A stretch of DNA of 64,000 nt from Gnetum montanum (lineage: Eukaryota > Streptophyta > Gnetopsida > Gnetales > Gnetaceae): contig MNCI01027046.1 of assembly GCA_015680685.1 (NCBI GenBank), forward strand, positions 1-64,000, given 5' to 3'. The notes beneath the pieces were generated by a model that worked only from the letters and a program-made list of their open reading frames with translations, searched no databases and was not told the origin of the DNA. Made by a program: the position numbers and the translations under genes. Shown here piece after piece: positions 24,275 to 35,859 of the stretch (positions are counted from its first letter, which is position 1; every line of letters begins with the position of its first letter).

Positions 24275-24281
24275 NCCTACC

Positions 24282-24740
24282 AAAGGCACCACTCATAACG
24301 GTCCATTGTAGGCACTGTAGATGCTAATGGTGCCAATCATATTGGCCCATCATGGACACCATGGACATTGATAGTGTTGTTTATAACGATCCATCATAAA
24401 CACTATGAAGGCCAATGCTACCATTTGTAATAGCCCATCACAAACACCACGAATGTTAACAGTGCCATTCATAATGGTCCATTGTGGATATTGTGGATGT
24501 CAAAGGCATCATTCATAATGACCCATCATCGACACCACAGATGTTAATGGAACTACTCATAACATTCAATCAGGGGCACTATGGGCACCATTGTCATCAT
24601 TCATAATAGCCCATTGCAGGCACCACTGGCACTATTCATAGAAGTCCATTGTAGGTGCCAATGGCATCATTCATAATGACCTATCTCGAGCACCTAGGGG
24701 AACCAATGACATCACTGATAATGGCCTATCTAGTGCTACC
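24282..24740. repeat. 44-bp minisatellite in the chromovirus leader
   Basis: The marker CATAAxxGxCCAT occurs at 24294, 24338, 24382, 24426, 24470, 24514, 24558 and 24602, exactly 44 bp apart, then at 24637, 24672 and 24717 (35, 35, 45). Units contain GGCACCA, CATAATGG and CCATCATGGACACCA. 44 is twice the 22-bp unit found in the corresponding place of the related CCR4-carrying element. Confidence 0.9.
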
Positions 24741-25672
24741 TATTATGCCAAAAACCCTGGAAACCCCATCCAATGTTGCTTGTTGCACAACACTTACAAG
24801 GGACATACGAACCTTAGCTCAGGTCATCCAAGTTACTCTTGTGTTGCGTTGACCTATGTAGGCCTTGCTAGCCTACATAATGTTTGGACCCCCCACAAGG
24901 TGTCACTCCATGAGGGCCATTAGATGCTACCATCATAGCCATTGTGCCACCACTGTTAATGTTCACTGTCGTTGTCATGCTTCCTTTTGGCCATTGCCAT
25001 TATCACCCTACCTTGGTGCTCTACCCCAGATTCTACTACCAACATCACTGCAACCATTATTGTTGTCATCCCTACTACCATGTAATAGAAAAATTCTCCA
25101 TCACTAGATGAAAAATTTGAAATTTCTATCAACTAACAGAAATTTTGAAATACCTGTCAGCTAATGAAAAATTTAAAATTCCCTTATTCAAGCTGTTAAT
25201 TCAAATTGAAATCGCATGAGAATAAGTTTTGAAAATAGAATTAGGGGCCCTGGCAGCAACTTAGATAAAAATTTTGTAATTAAGCATGCTCATTTTTTAG
25301 TATAATTTGTGTAAACTTAAAATGGTCATAACTTTGTGTAAATTTGTGAGAAGTCTCAAAATTTGTGTAAAATTTTGAAAACTTAAAATGGCCATAACTT
25401 TTGAATTCAAAGTCCATTTCAAACTAAAAAAAAATTAGTTCTAGTAGGTTTAAACCTTTTAGATGCAATGAAATGGTTAGATTTAGCCTTTAGACAATGG
25501 AAAATTTTTTATAATCATTTACTTAAGGAAATGAAACAATTAGGATTTGGTGATCAAGAAGAAATTTATGATAATTTCAACCTCATATGTAACTAATTAA
25601 TTATTTTGAGATCCATAAAAAGGGCCATAGAAGCCAAGGATTACCAACATACTTTATTTCTTTAACTTACTA

Positions 25673-26880
25673 ATGTTTGAAACCCAAAGCATAAATTGGA
25701 GAGCAATGGAAGCCCAAGTCAATAGCCAGATGAATGCTCTTCAAAATCAAATTAATGAGAATCAGAGTGTTCAAGAAGAGCTTCGTCAATCAAATCAAGG
25801 GTTCAAGATAGAGATGCAAAATATATTTGAGGAAATTAGAAAATTTTCCTAGAGTTTAAAGGATAAATGGTCAAATGTGCAAGGAAGATGGATTCCTTTG
25901 TAGACTCAATGAATCAATTAACTGATCATCTCACTAAGTCTTCAAATCCTAGCCACATTCCACCTAGAAATCAACATCAAGATCAAAACCAATTTTTCCC
26001 AAGGGATCCACCCAAAGCCAACCTCCACCTCTTGGTCACCAAGATATCGATATCCCTTCTTTAGGTCTTAAAGGAGAAACCAAAGGTGAGGAATATGGGA
26101 ACTAGCTTAATCTACCTAGAGAATTGTTGACACAAGTTCATGTCAAGAAGGTAAAATTAGACCATTATGATGAAGCCCTTGGATCTAGCACCAAGGTAAA
26201 GAATTGGCTTGATACAATGAAAAATTACTTTGATATGCTAAATCTGTCAAGTTAAGAACTTTTAGAAGTCATCTCCCTATATTTAAGAGGTCTTGTGGCA
26301 ACATGGTGGAATGGACTAAGATCTCAAGGTTTGATTACAAATTAGCTCAATTTTTGTTGATATTTTGAACAAAAATTCATACCCAATTCTTTTCTCAAAG
26401 AGTGGAAAATGAGATTTGATTCCTTAAGATTGGGAAGGTGATTTGTAGAAGATTACTAAAAAGAGTTCTATGATCTTTCTTAGTATGTAAGCCATCACGA
26501 TGAAGGAGAATTAGCTTCAAAGTTCATTGGTAGACTACATGGACAATTACATCCTTAGACATGAGCACATAATCCTCATATAGTTCTTGAAGCACATAAA
26601 ATTGCTAACGATTATGAAGAATTTAATCAAGTAAAAACTACCCTTTGACAAGCTACCATTTGACAAGATACCTTTCCACAAGCAACAGTAAAAGAAACAC
26701 CAACTATGAGAGATCAATTGGGGATAGGATGTTTTGTTTGTGGTGAAGATCATTTCAAACAAGATTGTCCAAAATTATGAGCAAAGGTGCAATGGACCAA
26801 TCAAACTAGGAATCAAAAACTCAACTCAAACATGAACAAAGAAAAAATTCAAACCACCTCCATAGTCATAAAGAAGATTT
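25673..26880 (+). pseudogene. gag: gag of a Ty3/gypsy chromovirus
   Basis: Starts at ATG 25673 with a coiled-coil N terminus (MEAQVNSQMNALQNQINEN...). After frame changes the retrotransposon gag domain is readable at about 26160-26540 (VKNWLDTMKNYF, LYLRGLVATWWNGL, FIPNSFLKEWKMRF, EFYDLS, GRLHGQL). A zinc knuckle CFVCGEDHFKQDC (C-x2-C-x3-H-x4-C) lies at about 26730-26770. Many in-frame TAG/TAA/TGA codons replace TGG, CAG, CAA or CGA, and there are several frameshifts, so it cannot make a capsid protein. Confidence 0.85.
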
Positions 26881-26929
26881 CTGCATCAACTAAGTTAGGT
26901 TTGCGTAAATTTTAATTTACTTTATTGAT

Positions 26930-29900
26930 TTTTGAACATTTAATTAAAGGTAAAAAAATTAAATTTTTGATTAATAGTGGTGCTAGTGATAACTTTATTT
27001 CTCAAAATTTAATTAATTTATTGAAATTAAGTTTACCTTTCAAGAAATTCATTAAGATAGAACTTGCAGATGGAACAACCATGAGCAAGTAGACTAGGTA
27101 TGGAGAAATTACATTTACCTTGCAAGACATGCCTTTCATTGATGAATTTGTTGAATTTGAACTAGGAGATGTCAATGCGATTTTAGGAATGTCTTTCCTA
27201 CAAAAATTTGATATTACTTCCCACTTTGGAACTTGTGTTTTAAAGGTCCCAACCATTGATGAAGTTATGGTTCTAAGGGGAGTAGAAACAGCAAAGTAAA
27301 TTCACACAATAACAATTAAGTAAGCCAAAAGATTAGTCAAAAAAGATGCCATGATGTTGGTTGTCAAAGTAACCCAACCTCAAAAATCTTCAAGTATTAA
27401 GATTCTAAAAGAACTTGAGTATTAAGATTCAGTATCTAGTGAAACTAGAACTACCTCTGAAAAGAACTATGAGCATGCTAGTGATATTTTTCCTAGTACA
27501 CAACTTGTTTCAAAAGCCCCTTATAAATTTTCTACTTCTGAATTAAGAGAATTGAAAGTACAATTAGATCAACTTTTGGAAGAAGTGAAAATTTGACCTA
27601 GCATATCACCTTGGGGTACACTAGTCTTATTTGTTAAGAAGAATGATGGTATGTTAAGATTATGCATCGATTATAGGGCATTCAATAAAGTAATGATTAA
27701 AAGTACTTATCCTTTTCCTAGAATTGATGATTTGTTTGATCAACTTATAGGCAAATGTTATTTTTCACTATTGATTTAAAATCATGTTATTATCAAATAA
27801 GGATTAAGGAGAAAGATATTGAGAAAACTTCTTTCTGAACAAGCTATGGATTATATGAATTTGTTGTGATGCCATTTGGATTAACTAATGCACCTATAAC
27901 ATTCATGGCATTAATGAATAATATTTTCCATGAATATCTTGATCAATTTGTTATTTTATGGATGATATACTTGTTTATTCTAAGTCATGAGAAGAACATG
28001 TTAAACCTTTGAAAATTATAATGTGAATTCTTAAAGAGCATCAGTTAAAAGGTAAATTAAGTAAATGTAAACTCTTTAAAGAAGGAGTCTCTTACTTGGG
28101 CCATATAGTTTCTAAGAAAGCATTAGAAGTAAATCTAGCAAAAATTAGTGCATTTCAAGATTGACTTGAACTAAAAGATGCTTTAGAAATTTGCAATTTC
28201 TTGGGTTTAGCTTGTTTTTATCAATGTTTCATTAAAGATTATTCTACTTTGGTAGTCCCATTGACTAAGCTTTTTTAGGAAAAATGTGAGTTTAAGTTTC
28301 ATGAAAAATGCATGGAAGGTTTCCTCTGATTAAAAATGCTACTCACAATAGCACCTATTCTAAGAATTCTAGATGAGACATTACTATTTTAAGTATCCAT
28401 GGGTGTCTATGGAATAGAAATTGGAGTAGTTTTGTCACAAGAGAATAAAGTGGTATGTTATGAATCTCATAAATTACAAGGAACTAAGGTAAATTACTCA
28501 ACCCATGATTTAGAATTACTGGCAATTATTCATGCTTTGAAAGTTTGGAGACATTATCTTTGTGGAAAAAGGTTTGTACTAAAAACATATCATAAAAGTT
28601 TAGAATATTTGTAGAGACAGCCTATTTTGAATACCCAACAATGACAATGGGTAGAATTATTGGCTGAACATGATTTTGAAATCAAATATATTCCTAGAAA
28701 ACAAAATGTAGTAGTTGATGCCCTTAGTCAAACGTGGAACTTGATGATAGGTGTGGTAACAACCCTTATGGAAGAAGAAATTAAGGAATAGATAAAAGAA
28801 TATCCTTATTTTAAGAATATTTTAACTAATATTTCCTCTAAGCCTTGATATCAACTTGCCTCTAATGGTTTATTGATAAAAGGACAAAGAATATGCATAC
28901 TAGAAGGAAATTGAAGATTAAGGTTGTTGTGTGAAGCACATGAAGTACCATATGTAGGACACCCAGGTTATATTAAGACTTATATGATGATACACAAATC
29001 TTATTTCTAGCCTAGAATGAAGAATGATGTATCCTCGTACATTAAAAATTCTCCAACATGCCAAAGAATAAAAGTTGAACAAAAGAAACCTAGTGGGTTA
29101 CTACAACATTTGGAAGTCCCAACCTAGAAATGGAAAGACATTACCACGGATTTCATTGTGGAATTGCAAAAAACCTATAAAGGAAATGACTTATTCTTGA
29201 TAGTGGTTGATCATTTATCAAAGATGGCACATTTTATAACTTTAAAATCTACAAACATAGCCAAAGAAGTAGTCCACAAATTTGTACAATATGTATTTTA
29301 GTTGCATGGATGTCCAAAATCTATCACCTTAGATTGAGATCCCAAGTTCATATCTGAATTCTGGAAAAGTTTCTTCAAATAACTTGAAACCCAATTAAAA
29401 TTGAGTATGGCTTATCACCCAGAGATAGATGGGAAAACTAAATGTGTGAATAGAATATTAGAATATATTCTACAAAGATATGTTGGGAGTAGACCAAAAA
29501 CATGGGAGAATTACATGCACTTGGAAAAATTTACCTAGAACAACAATTATCAAGGTTTCATACATCAAATACCATTCAAAGTAGTATATGGACGTAACTG
29601 TCACACACCACTAACTTGGGAAGATCCAACCTTAAGAGCAGAATGGAAGGAAAAAGAAATGAAGATAATGGAAAATATTGTTACAAGAGTTTAAAAAAAT
29701 TTACAAGCTACCCAAGATAAATATAAGGGTTATGCAAATCAACATTGACTTAAGGAAGAATTCCAAGTGGGAGATCAAGTACTACTAAGAGTAAAACACA
29801 CTAGAAGTTCTCTTAAACTTGGAAGATATACAGAATTAGCATCCCGATATTGTGGACCCTTTGAAATTTCTAAAACAATTGGTGAAGTGGCATATCGGTT

Positions 29901-30150
29901 AAATCTTCCAATAAATTTAATAATTCACTCTATTTTCCATGTAAGTTTATTAAAGAAATTTCATGCAAATGATGTGCCATATGTGCTAGATTGGAATACT
30001 TTACCATTGAGATCCAATGCCAACTTTGAAGTTAAACCTGTTGCAATCAAGAACCATCAAACCAAGAAGTTATGAAATAAAAATATCAATGAATTTCTTG
30101 TTCAATGGTCAAATTATGATAAACAAACTTGGGAGAATAGGGAGTTAAGG
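26930..30150 (+). pseudogene. pol: pol of a Ty3/gypsy chromovirus (PR-RT-RH-INT-chromodomain)
   Basis: Domains in order. Protease about 26950-27240: LINSGAS, where the catalytic Asp of D-S-G has become Asn, and later AILGMSFL. Reverse transcriptase about 27600-28290: [10 protein letters not shown], then MPFGLTNAP; the catalytic DD box is present but out of frame because one base is missing just before it. RNase H about 28380-28720 (YSTHDLELLAII, then YIPRKQNVVVDALS). Integrase about 28900-29720 with HEVPYVGHPG, WKDITTDFIVEL and VVDHLSKMAHFI. C-terminal chromovirus tail 29767-30075 (102 open codons, SLKLGRYTELASRYCGPFEI, HVSLLKKF) and a chromodomain start (EFLVQWSNYDKQTWENREL) cut off by the LTR. 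The tail and chromodomain place it among plant chromoviruses of Tekay/Reina/Galadriel type. Dozens of stops make it dead. Confidence 0.9.
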
Positions 30151-30624
30151 ATGGAAACAAATTGTAACAATATAATTAACCTTTAAATGAAGGGGCACCT
30201 CATTATGAGAAGTTACAATTATTCATGTATCCCTTAGAAAAGGGTTTGACCTATGCCATTTAAGGTTGGGTTTAGAGGTTGTGCTAGCATGAAGTTGCAA
30301 AGCTTGGAATGGCAAGTGAAACGATACAGGTGAAGTCGGACAAGAAGGAACTCATCACCCCTTTGGCTAGATAGTCTAACCTTGGTGGTAGTGTCAAGTT
30401 TCCTTTAAGGCCTAATTGGCATGAGAAGATAACCAATGGGTGTTACAGTAAGCCAATATTATTAATAAAATTCATTTTTTATTTTTTATTTATTTACCAT
30501 TGTTCATTTATTAACCAAATTATTTTATGATATTTTTGTTATATTACTTATGAATGCGATGAATACAATGAATTAAACGATGAATGATCATTTTTTTTAT
30601 GAAATTCAAGAATGGGATGTCACA
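30145..30624 (+). repeat. 3' LTR of the chromovirus, 5'-truncated
   Basis: Aligns with 14905-15418 starting at GTTAA and ends GGGATGTCACA. The first dozen or so LTR bases, the polypurine tract and the end of the chromodomain are missing: WENREL runs straight into LTR sequence. The join falls at GTTAA, which could be a deletion micro-homology. Confidence 0.8.
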
Positions 30625-33070
30625 ATATCCTCTTTTGTGCCATTAATTATTTGCAAGTAATTAGAAATTTGAAGCCTTGTAATATTAATGAATTAGATTT
30701 TGGATTTTGACCAATTTTAGTCTTTTCCTAGTATAATCCACATCTATAAATTAAATATAATGTAAAGACCCTTAAATCCTTCTTCATATAAGAATTATTA
30801 AGAAGACTCCATGATGAGGATGAACAAATATAAGGACAGTGGATCTTGCAAATGTATGAGGGTGTAGACATAGCATAGCTAATATATTTGAAAAATTTTA
30901 AAAACCTTGAATTTACAATGTAGTTTCTTGATGGCTTCCTTATATCACTAAATTTTATATCTTGACATAGTTTCTTATGGGCTTTCATGTAGACATAGCA
31001 CAACAGACATTTCCATGAATTCTCTTTGCCCACACAATGTATTCCCTACATCAATGTTTTTTTCTTCTTTATTTCCTACACCTTTTTTTTTTTTTTGCAA
31101 AGATAGAGAAGAGAAGAGGGAGTTTCATTGCCGATGCAGTAATTTTGTCTTACTTCTATTGGCCATTACTCTCATCATCTTTACTACTAGCTTAAATTCC
31201 CCATGACTCCACTAATTTTTTCATTACTACTACTGACTCCACCAGTTTTTCCACCATTGCTACCAACTCCACTGATTTCCATCATCAACATGGTACATTT
31301 TTTTATTATTCCTTACTATTGTTTTTGATAATGCATATAAGAATTAGAGCTTTATAATTAGGGCTTTCTCTAGAACTTATTATAGATGTTAATTCTACCA
31401 TTTACATGATAAATTGTGATAAATGCCCTACATCCTAATTTGGAATTTCAATTTCTAATTCCATGCAAGCTAATTTTTATTATTAAGTCTCTATATAAAA
31501 TGTTAGAATTAGGGCATCAAAGGTAGGATTACTCACTACTATTATTATCCAACCTTTGATTAGATTCAAGAAAGAAAAGTTAATTTGTAACAATGTAATT
31601 AGTCATGTTGATTAGAATCAAGGAAGGTGAATTTTTAGATAATAATCAACCATACAAAAGCATGAATTTGTATGATTGATTAGGAAATCCTAAATTTTTA
31701 ATTCTTATCAAAAATTTTTACTAGAATTCATCCTTTTGTATGACTGGTTATTGTATAAAAATTTATTGTATTACTTTTGTAGGTATCTTAGTCCTTTTAT
31801 GATCTAGAAAATACAGTAAATAATTCTAGTTGAATGAATACAAGGTGAAAACTCAAATTTCATATGTAATATTTTTATTAAAAGATAATTTTTTCCATTA
31901 TAAGGTAAAGAAATGTATCAATTTTTAACATTCTTATTGAACAATATAAATACTAAAATATTAATAAGATCTTTGGAGAGAACATATGAAAATCTCAAAA
32001 ACATGGGTTCCATGAATAACCATTATGGCTACAAAAATAGGATATTGACAATAGTAATGTAATATTACATTCAAAATAAGCTTAGTAACTTATTACACAA
32101 AAGTTTAGAGAGATGTCAAAATGATACATCAATTCTAGAAAAGTACTTTAATTTTTGTTGAAAAATATTTAAGATAGGAAGCATTATGAAACAAAATTTC
32201 TACATGTAACAATTTCAACATCCATAAGCAATAATTAGCATAGTAAGAATGGGATTACACCATCTCCAATCTGAAACTAGAAGTTAAAATAATGAGCATT
32301 ATGAAGATAGAATATATCAACTATTTTTATTGTAAGTAGTAGAAAATTGAGCATATTCTAGGGGCATTTCAATATGCAGACATTTCTTTACTAACTTCAT
32401 TTGGTATTTCTTTTCTGCTCTACTCACTCAAATGTTGGTTGTTTATGAGTACCAAATAAATTATTATTCAATGTTTAATGAACTCAAAGTATACAAAGTT
32501 CTAAAATTTTTGTTCTTTATGAAATTCACATTTATCATTAAATGACCAATATTTTTCTTATTTAATTTATGATTTTTTGGGATTCTTGTTTAGTAATTAT
32601 GGTGGTACAATAATGTTGATAATTTTTGTGCATAATGATGAGGTTTAGGTATTTCAATCTACAAATGTTTAATATGTACTTTTGAAATTATTGGAAGTTA
32701 TTAAATAATTGAAACATTATTGCATCTATATCTATGCTACTTTTTGTTACTTGAAAATCCTATTAGTTGCTTGCTAGTCAATGATTATGGATGATTTTAG
32801 TTTTTGCTATGTAAGCTTAGTTGTCATGTTCAATATATTGTAGCAAATTGTTCATGTTGGACCTATAATAGTTTATTGCTTTGTGTTCCTTTATATTGGA
32901 AGTCTCGCATCATGTTTTATGTTTTACTTATAGTGTTATGATGTTAACACTGTGCCTAGGCATGCTAAAAGTGTTGTAAAACTATAGTATAAATAAGCTA
33001 GATAGGAAATTGATCTCTTAATTTTACAATCATCATAATTTAGTAAATGATTACTGATTGAATTATATAT
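30625..33070. other. AT-rich spacer with an inverted repeat
   Basis: No gene seen. A T12 run is near 31084. At 31639-31670 and 31723-31756 lie inverted arms (left arm contains ATCAACCATACAAAAGCATG; right arm TCCTTTTGTATGACTGGTTA) with a loop of about 52 bases, as in a small MITE or its remnant. Two short related blocks (GATTAGA-TCAAG-AAG) precede it at 31559 and 31610. Confidence 0.45.
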
Positions 33071-33074
33071 TCAA

Positions 33075-33355
33075 TTATTTGATATCTAAACTATCTTATT
33101 TCCATTTTTTGTGCCATATTTTGTCTCATCCCAACATATTTAGTAGTAGTTGATCTATGACCTTGCATTTGATATTTTTTATGTCTTATTCTTTCTTCAC
33201 TAAACATATTTAGTAACAATTGATATCTAAACTAGATTATTTTCATTTTTTATTTCTTATTCTCTCTCATCCAAGCATATTTAGCAATTTTTGATCTATG
33301 ACCTTGCATATGTTAATTTTTTGTGCCTTATTCTCTCTCATTGGAATGTATTCAC
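33075..33355. repeat. Tandem array, 140-bp unit made of two 70-bp halves
   Basis: GATATCTAAACTA recurs at 33081 and 33222 (141 bp) and GATCTATGACCTTGCAT about 140 bp apart. CATATTTAG occurs in every half unit, roughly 70 bp apart, with TCTCTCAT-CC and CTTATTCT in each. Confidence 0.7.
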
Positions 33356-33859
33356 CAATAGATAAACCATCACATAACATATGCCTCTAAATTTTGAAGC
33401 TATCAAAAACTATCCAAAGTTATTTTTCACACTAATATTTCTCCTTTATGATATAAAAATTCCTAAATTATTTACTGATTTTACCATAGTTATTACATAA
33501 ATTTTCCTATAAATTAGACATGCTATCTTGAAAATTAAGGTTTCAAAGAAAGGTTACTTAGACCAGCAACCTTCAAATTATACATTATGAAATGAAAATT
33601 TCCATAGTAGCAAGATAAAATCCTAAATAATTACAGGTCTTCAAGCATTAGTAATATAATTTAGAAAATAATTTAGAGTAATTTAAATGGGATTCTTGGT
33701 CGAGTATCCTAAAAACCATGACTTCGAGGATGAAAATATTTCCTAATCATATAGCCTTGTCACTTATTAGTATCAATTGAGCTAGGCATTTCAAAAATCA
33801 AGGTCTTGAAGTATAGTTACTTAAGTGGAAAACCTTCAAACTTAACTATATGAAATTAC

Positions 33860-34095
33860 CAATGAGGAAAGAATATGGATTACTCAGGTAAGAAACCTAG
33901 AGATCATGAGTAAGTAATAAATATGGATGATCAATGAATATGGGTGAGAAATGAAATCACTTAAAATAGAGCAAAGAATATGGGTTGCATAAGTGAGAAA
34001 CCTCAAGATCATGGATGAGCAATAAATATGAGCGAGAAATAGAAGTGCTTAAAATAAAGAAAAGAATATGGGTTTCTTAGGTAAGAAACCTATAC
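33860..34095. repeat. Short tandem array, unit about 90-105 bp
   Basis: GAATATGGxTT recurs at 33871, 33976 and 34064, each followed by AGGTAAGAAACCT or AGTGAGAAACCT, GATCATG and AATAAATATG. Confidence 0.7.
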
Positions 34096-34929
34096 ATCGT
34101 GCCATCAAGAATAAATTTTTTTCCAATATTAAAATCATCCTAGCTATATGAAACAAGCTCAATTGAGCATTCCATACATTTTTTTGAAATTCTTAAACAA
34201 TCATGTAAACACCATACCCTAGTTTCTATCCTTTTATATTTAGTATCAAAGGAGATCCATCAAAACATGTTCAAATGAGCAACCTCTTCATTTTGTTGTA
34301 TATCACTGGTCAATACATGTTTGACTCATAACAGGAAATTTATACTTGGTCATTCATGTTTTTTTGATAATAAAATTTGTTCTTTTATTTCATTTATTTA
34401 TGTGTCTACTAATCATACATTAACCATGCAAGTTACAACATGCATCTATACAGATTTCCTAATGCATCTATACATGCCTTAAATCCTAGGTTGCTAGATA
34501 GTGTATGTTACAACATGTTTATAAAACTACAAATACATACACAACATGTTCAACAATGTTCCTATATTATTTTTATAGTATTCTAAAATTGCATGCCAAT
34601 TTTATATTTCGTCAACTAATCTACCTATACATATTCATAGGGTGGTATATACTTAGATAGGAATTCTTATAGGTTGTCTAATCATGCATGTTTCAAGATA
34701 TACATATCTTCTTATGTTAAGTTGGTTCATATATTTCTATGTCATAGATTATTGATAGATTTCCTAATTGATGATAGATTCCTAGGTTTCCCAATATTGC
34801 ATGTTATAACATGCTCATAAATATATGATTATGCATTGTAGGTTCCCATGTGTGTAATTTGAGCATTCAATATGTTCATGTACTCTAAAATTAACTAGAA
34901 ATATGCACAATGTATCTTCATTGCATACA
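34096..34929. other. AT-rich spacer
   Basis: Scattered ACAACATG and AACATGTT motifs, no gene or ordered repeat that I can define. Confidence 0.4.
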
Positions 34930-35640
34930 ATTTAGGTTGCATGTCTATGTAGGTTATAATTTCTAAGATACTCTATCTTGTTCAATTATAATAAATAGAA
35001 TAACAAATAAATTAGTGGCATAAGGTAGATAGAATTATTGGGCAAGCATAATTGAAACTATGCTTTTTGATCATCCCTTTCTATCATGTATTGAGTACTA
35101 ATATATTTATTTTGACTAAACATATTACTCCACAAGAAATAAAGCATATAATTTGTTGCACAAGTTTTATTAGGTTGCACATCCATGTAGGTTATAATTT
35201 CTAAGATATTCTATTTTCTTTAGTTACAACAAAATAGAATAAAAAATAAGTTAGTATCCACAAGTAGACAAGATGCTTAAGTGAGCAACCTCTAAACTAT
35301 GAGTTTCTATCATCCCATGCTATCATGTATTTAGGACTACTATGTGTATTTCAACTAATAATGTTACTACCTAGCAAATAAAGCATTTTTTCTACCATAA
35401 TAGATTGAACAGGTTGCACATCCATGTAGGTTTCAATTTATGGAATTCTATATTACCTTCAATTACAATAAATAGAATAATGAACAAATTAGTATCCTAA
35501 GTTGGACAAGATGTTTAGGCAAGCAACCTCTAAACTATCATATATTCATGACTCTCATCTAAGCATGTGAATCCATAGGAAATAAAATAAGTGATCTATC
35601 AAACATGATTACTTAGGTTTCACATTCAAACATGATGAAA
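34930..35640. repeat. Tandem array, unit about 239 bp
   Basis: GTTGCACATCCATGTAGGTT and variants occur at 34936, 35174 and 35413 (238 and 239 bp apart), with a weaker fourth start near 35617. Units share AATAGAATAA-AAATTAGTATCC, GACAAGATG-TTAGGCAAGCAACCTC and CTATCATGTATT. Confidence 0.85.
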
Positions 35641-35859
35641 TAATTTATTGTCATGCTAAATTTCTATAAAATAGCATGCTATTTTTACAATGACTTAAAA
35701 TTTGTAAGTTACACATCCATGCATGTTTTCCAACATTAATCTTAGTATGTTTTATTTATCATTCAAAGATCAATTAGAATTATAATATATTTCTAAAAAT
35801 TCTATCATTAGTTTCTCAAGATCACATCAGAAAGATTGTTCATAATGTCAATACTTAGA

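Larger units (their letters stand above)
24011..25672 (+). other. Leader of the chromovirus (right part)
   Basis: Non-coding sequence upstream of gag. Holds an N-flanked 53-bp duplicate, a 44-bp tandem array (24282-24740), a GC-richer part (24780-25080) and a tail at 25090-25450 related to the leader of the CCR4-carrying element. Open frames at 24655 and 24865 lie in the repeat and have no family support. Confidence 0.6.
14905..30624 (+). mobile_element. Composite Ty3/gypsy chromovirus with nested insertions
   Basis: Bounded by two related direct repeats (14905-15418 and 30145-30624) with a primer-binding site just inside the left one and a gag-pol relic ending just before the right one, all on the plus strand. 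The span of 15.7 kb is explained by a nested 5.7-kb minus-strand element (16075-21809) and by a minus-strand, intron-containing gene relic in the leader. Removing the nested element leaves about 10 kb. The two LTRs differ at roughly one base in six by eye, so it is old. No target-site duplication is visible (TATAA on the left, ATATC on the right), so a chance pairing of pieces of two related elements around a host gene remains possible. Confidence 0.6.

Noticed and set aside
30728-31206. Open frames of 101 and 63 codons in the spacer after the 3' LTR
   Set aside because: No recognisable motif, biased by AT-rich composition and a poly-T run.
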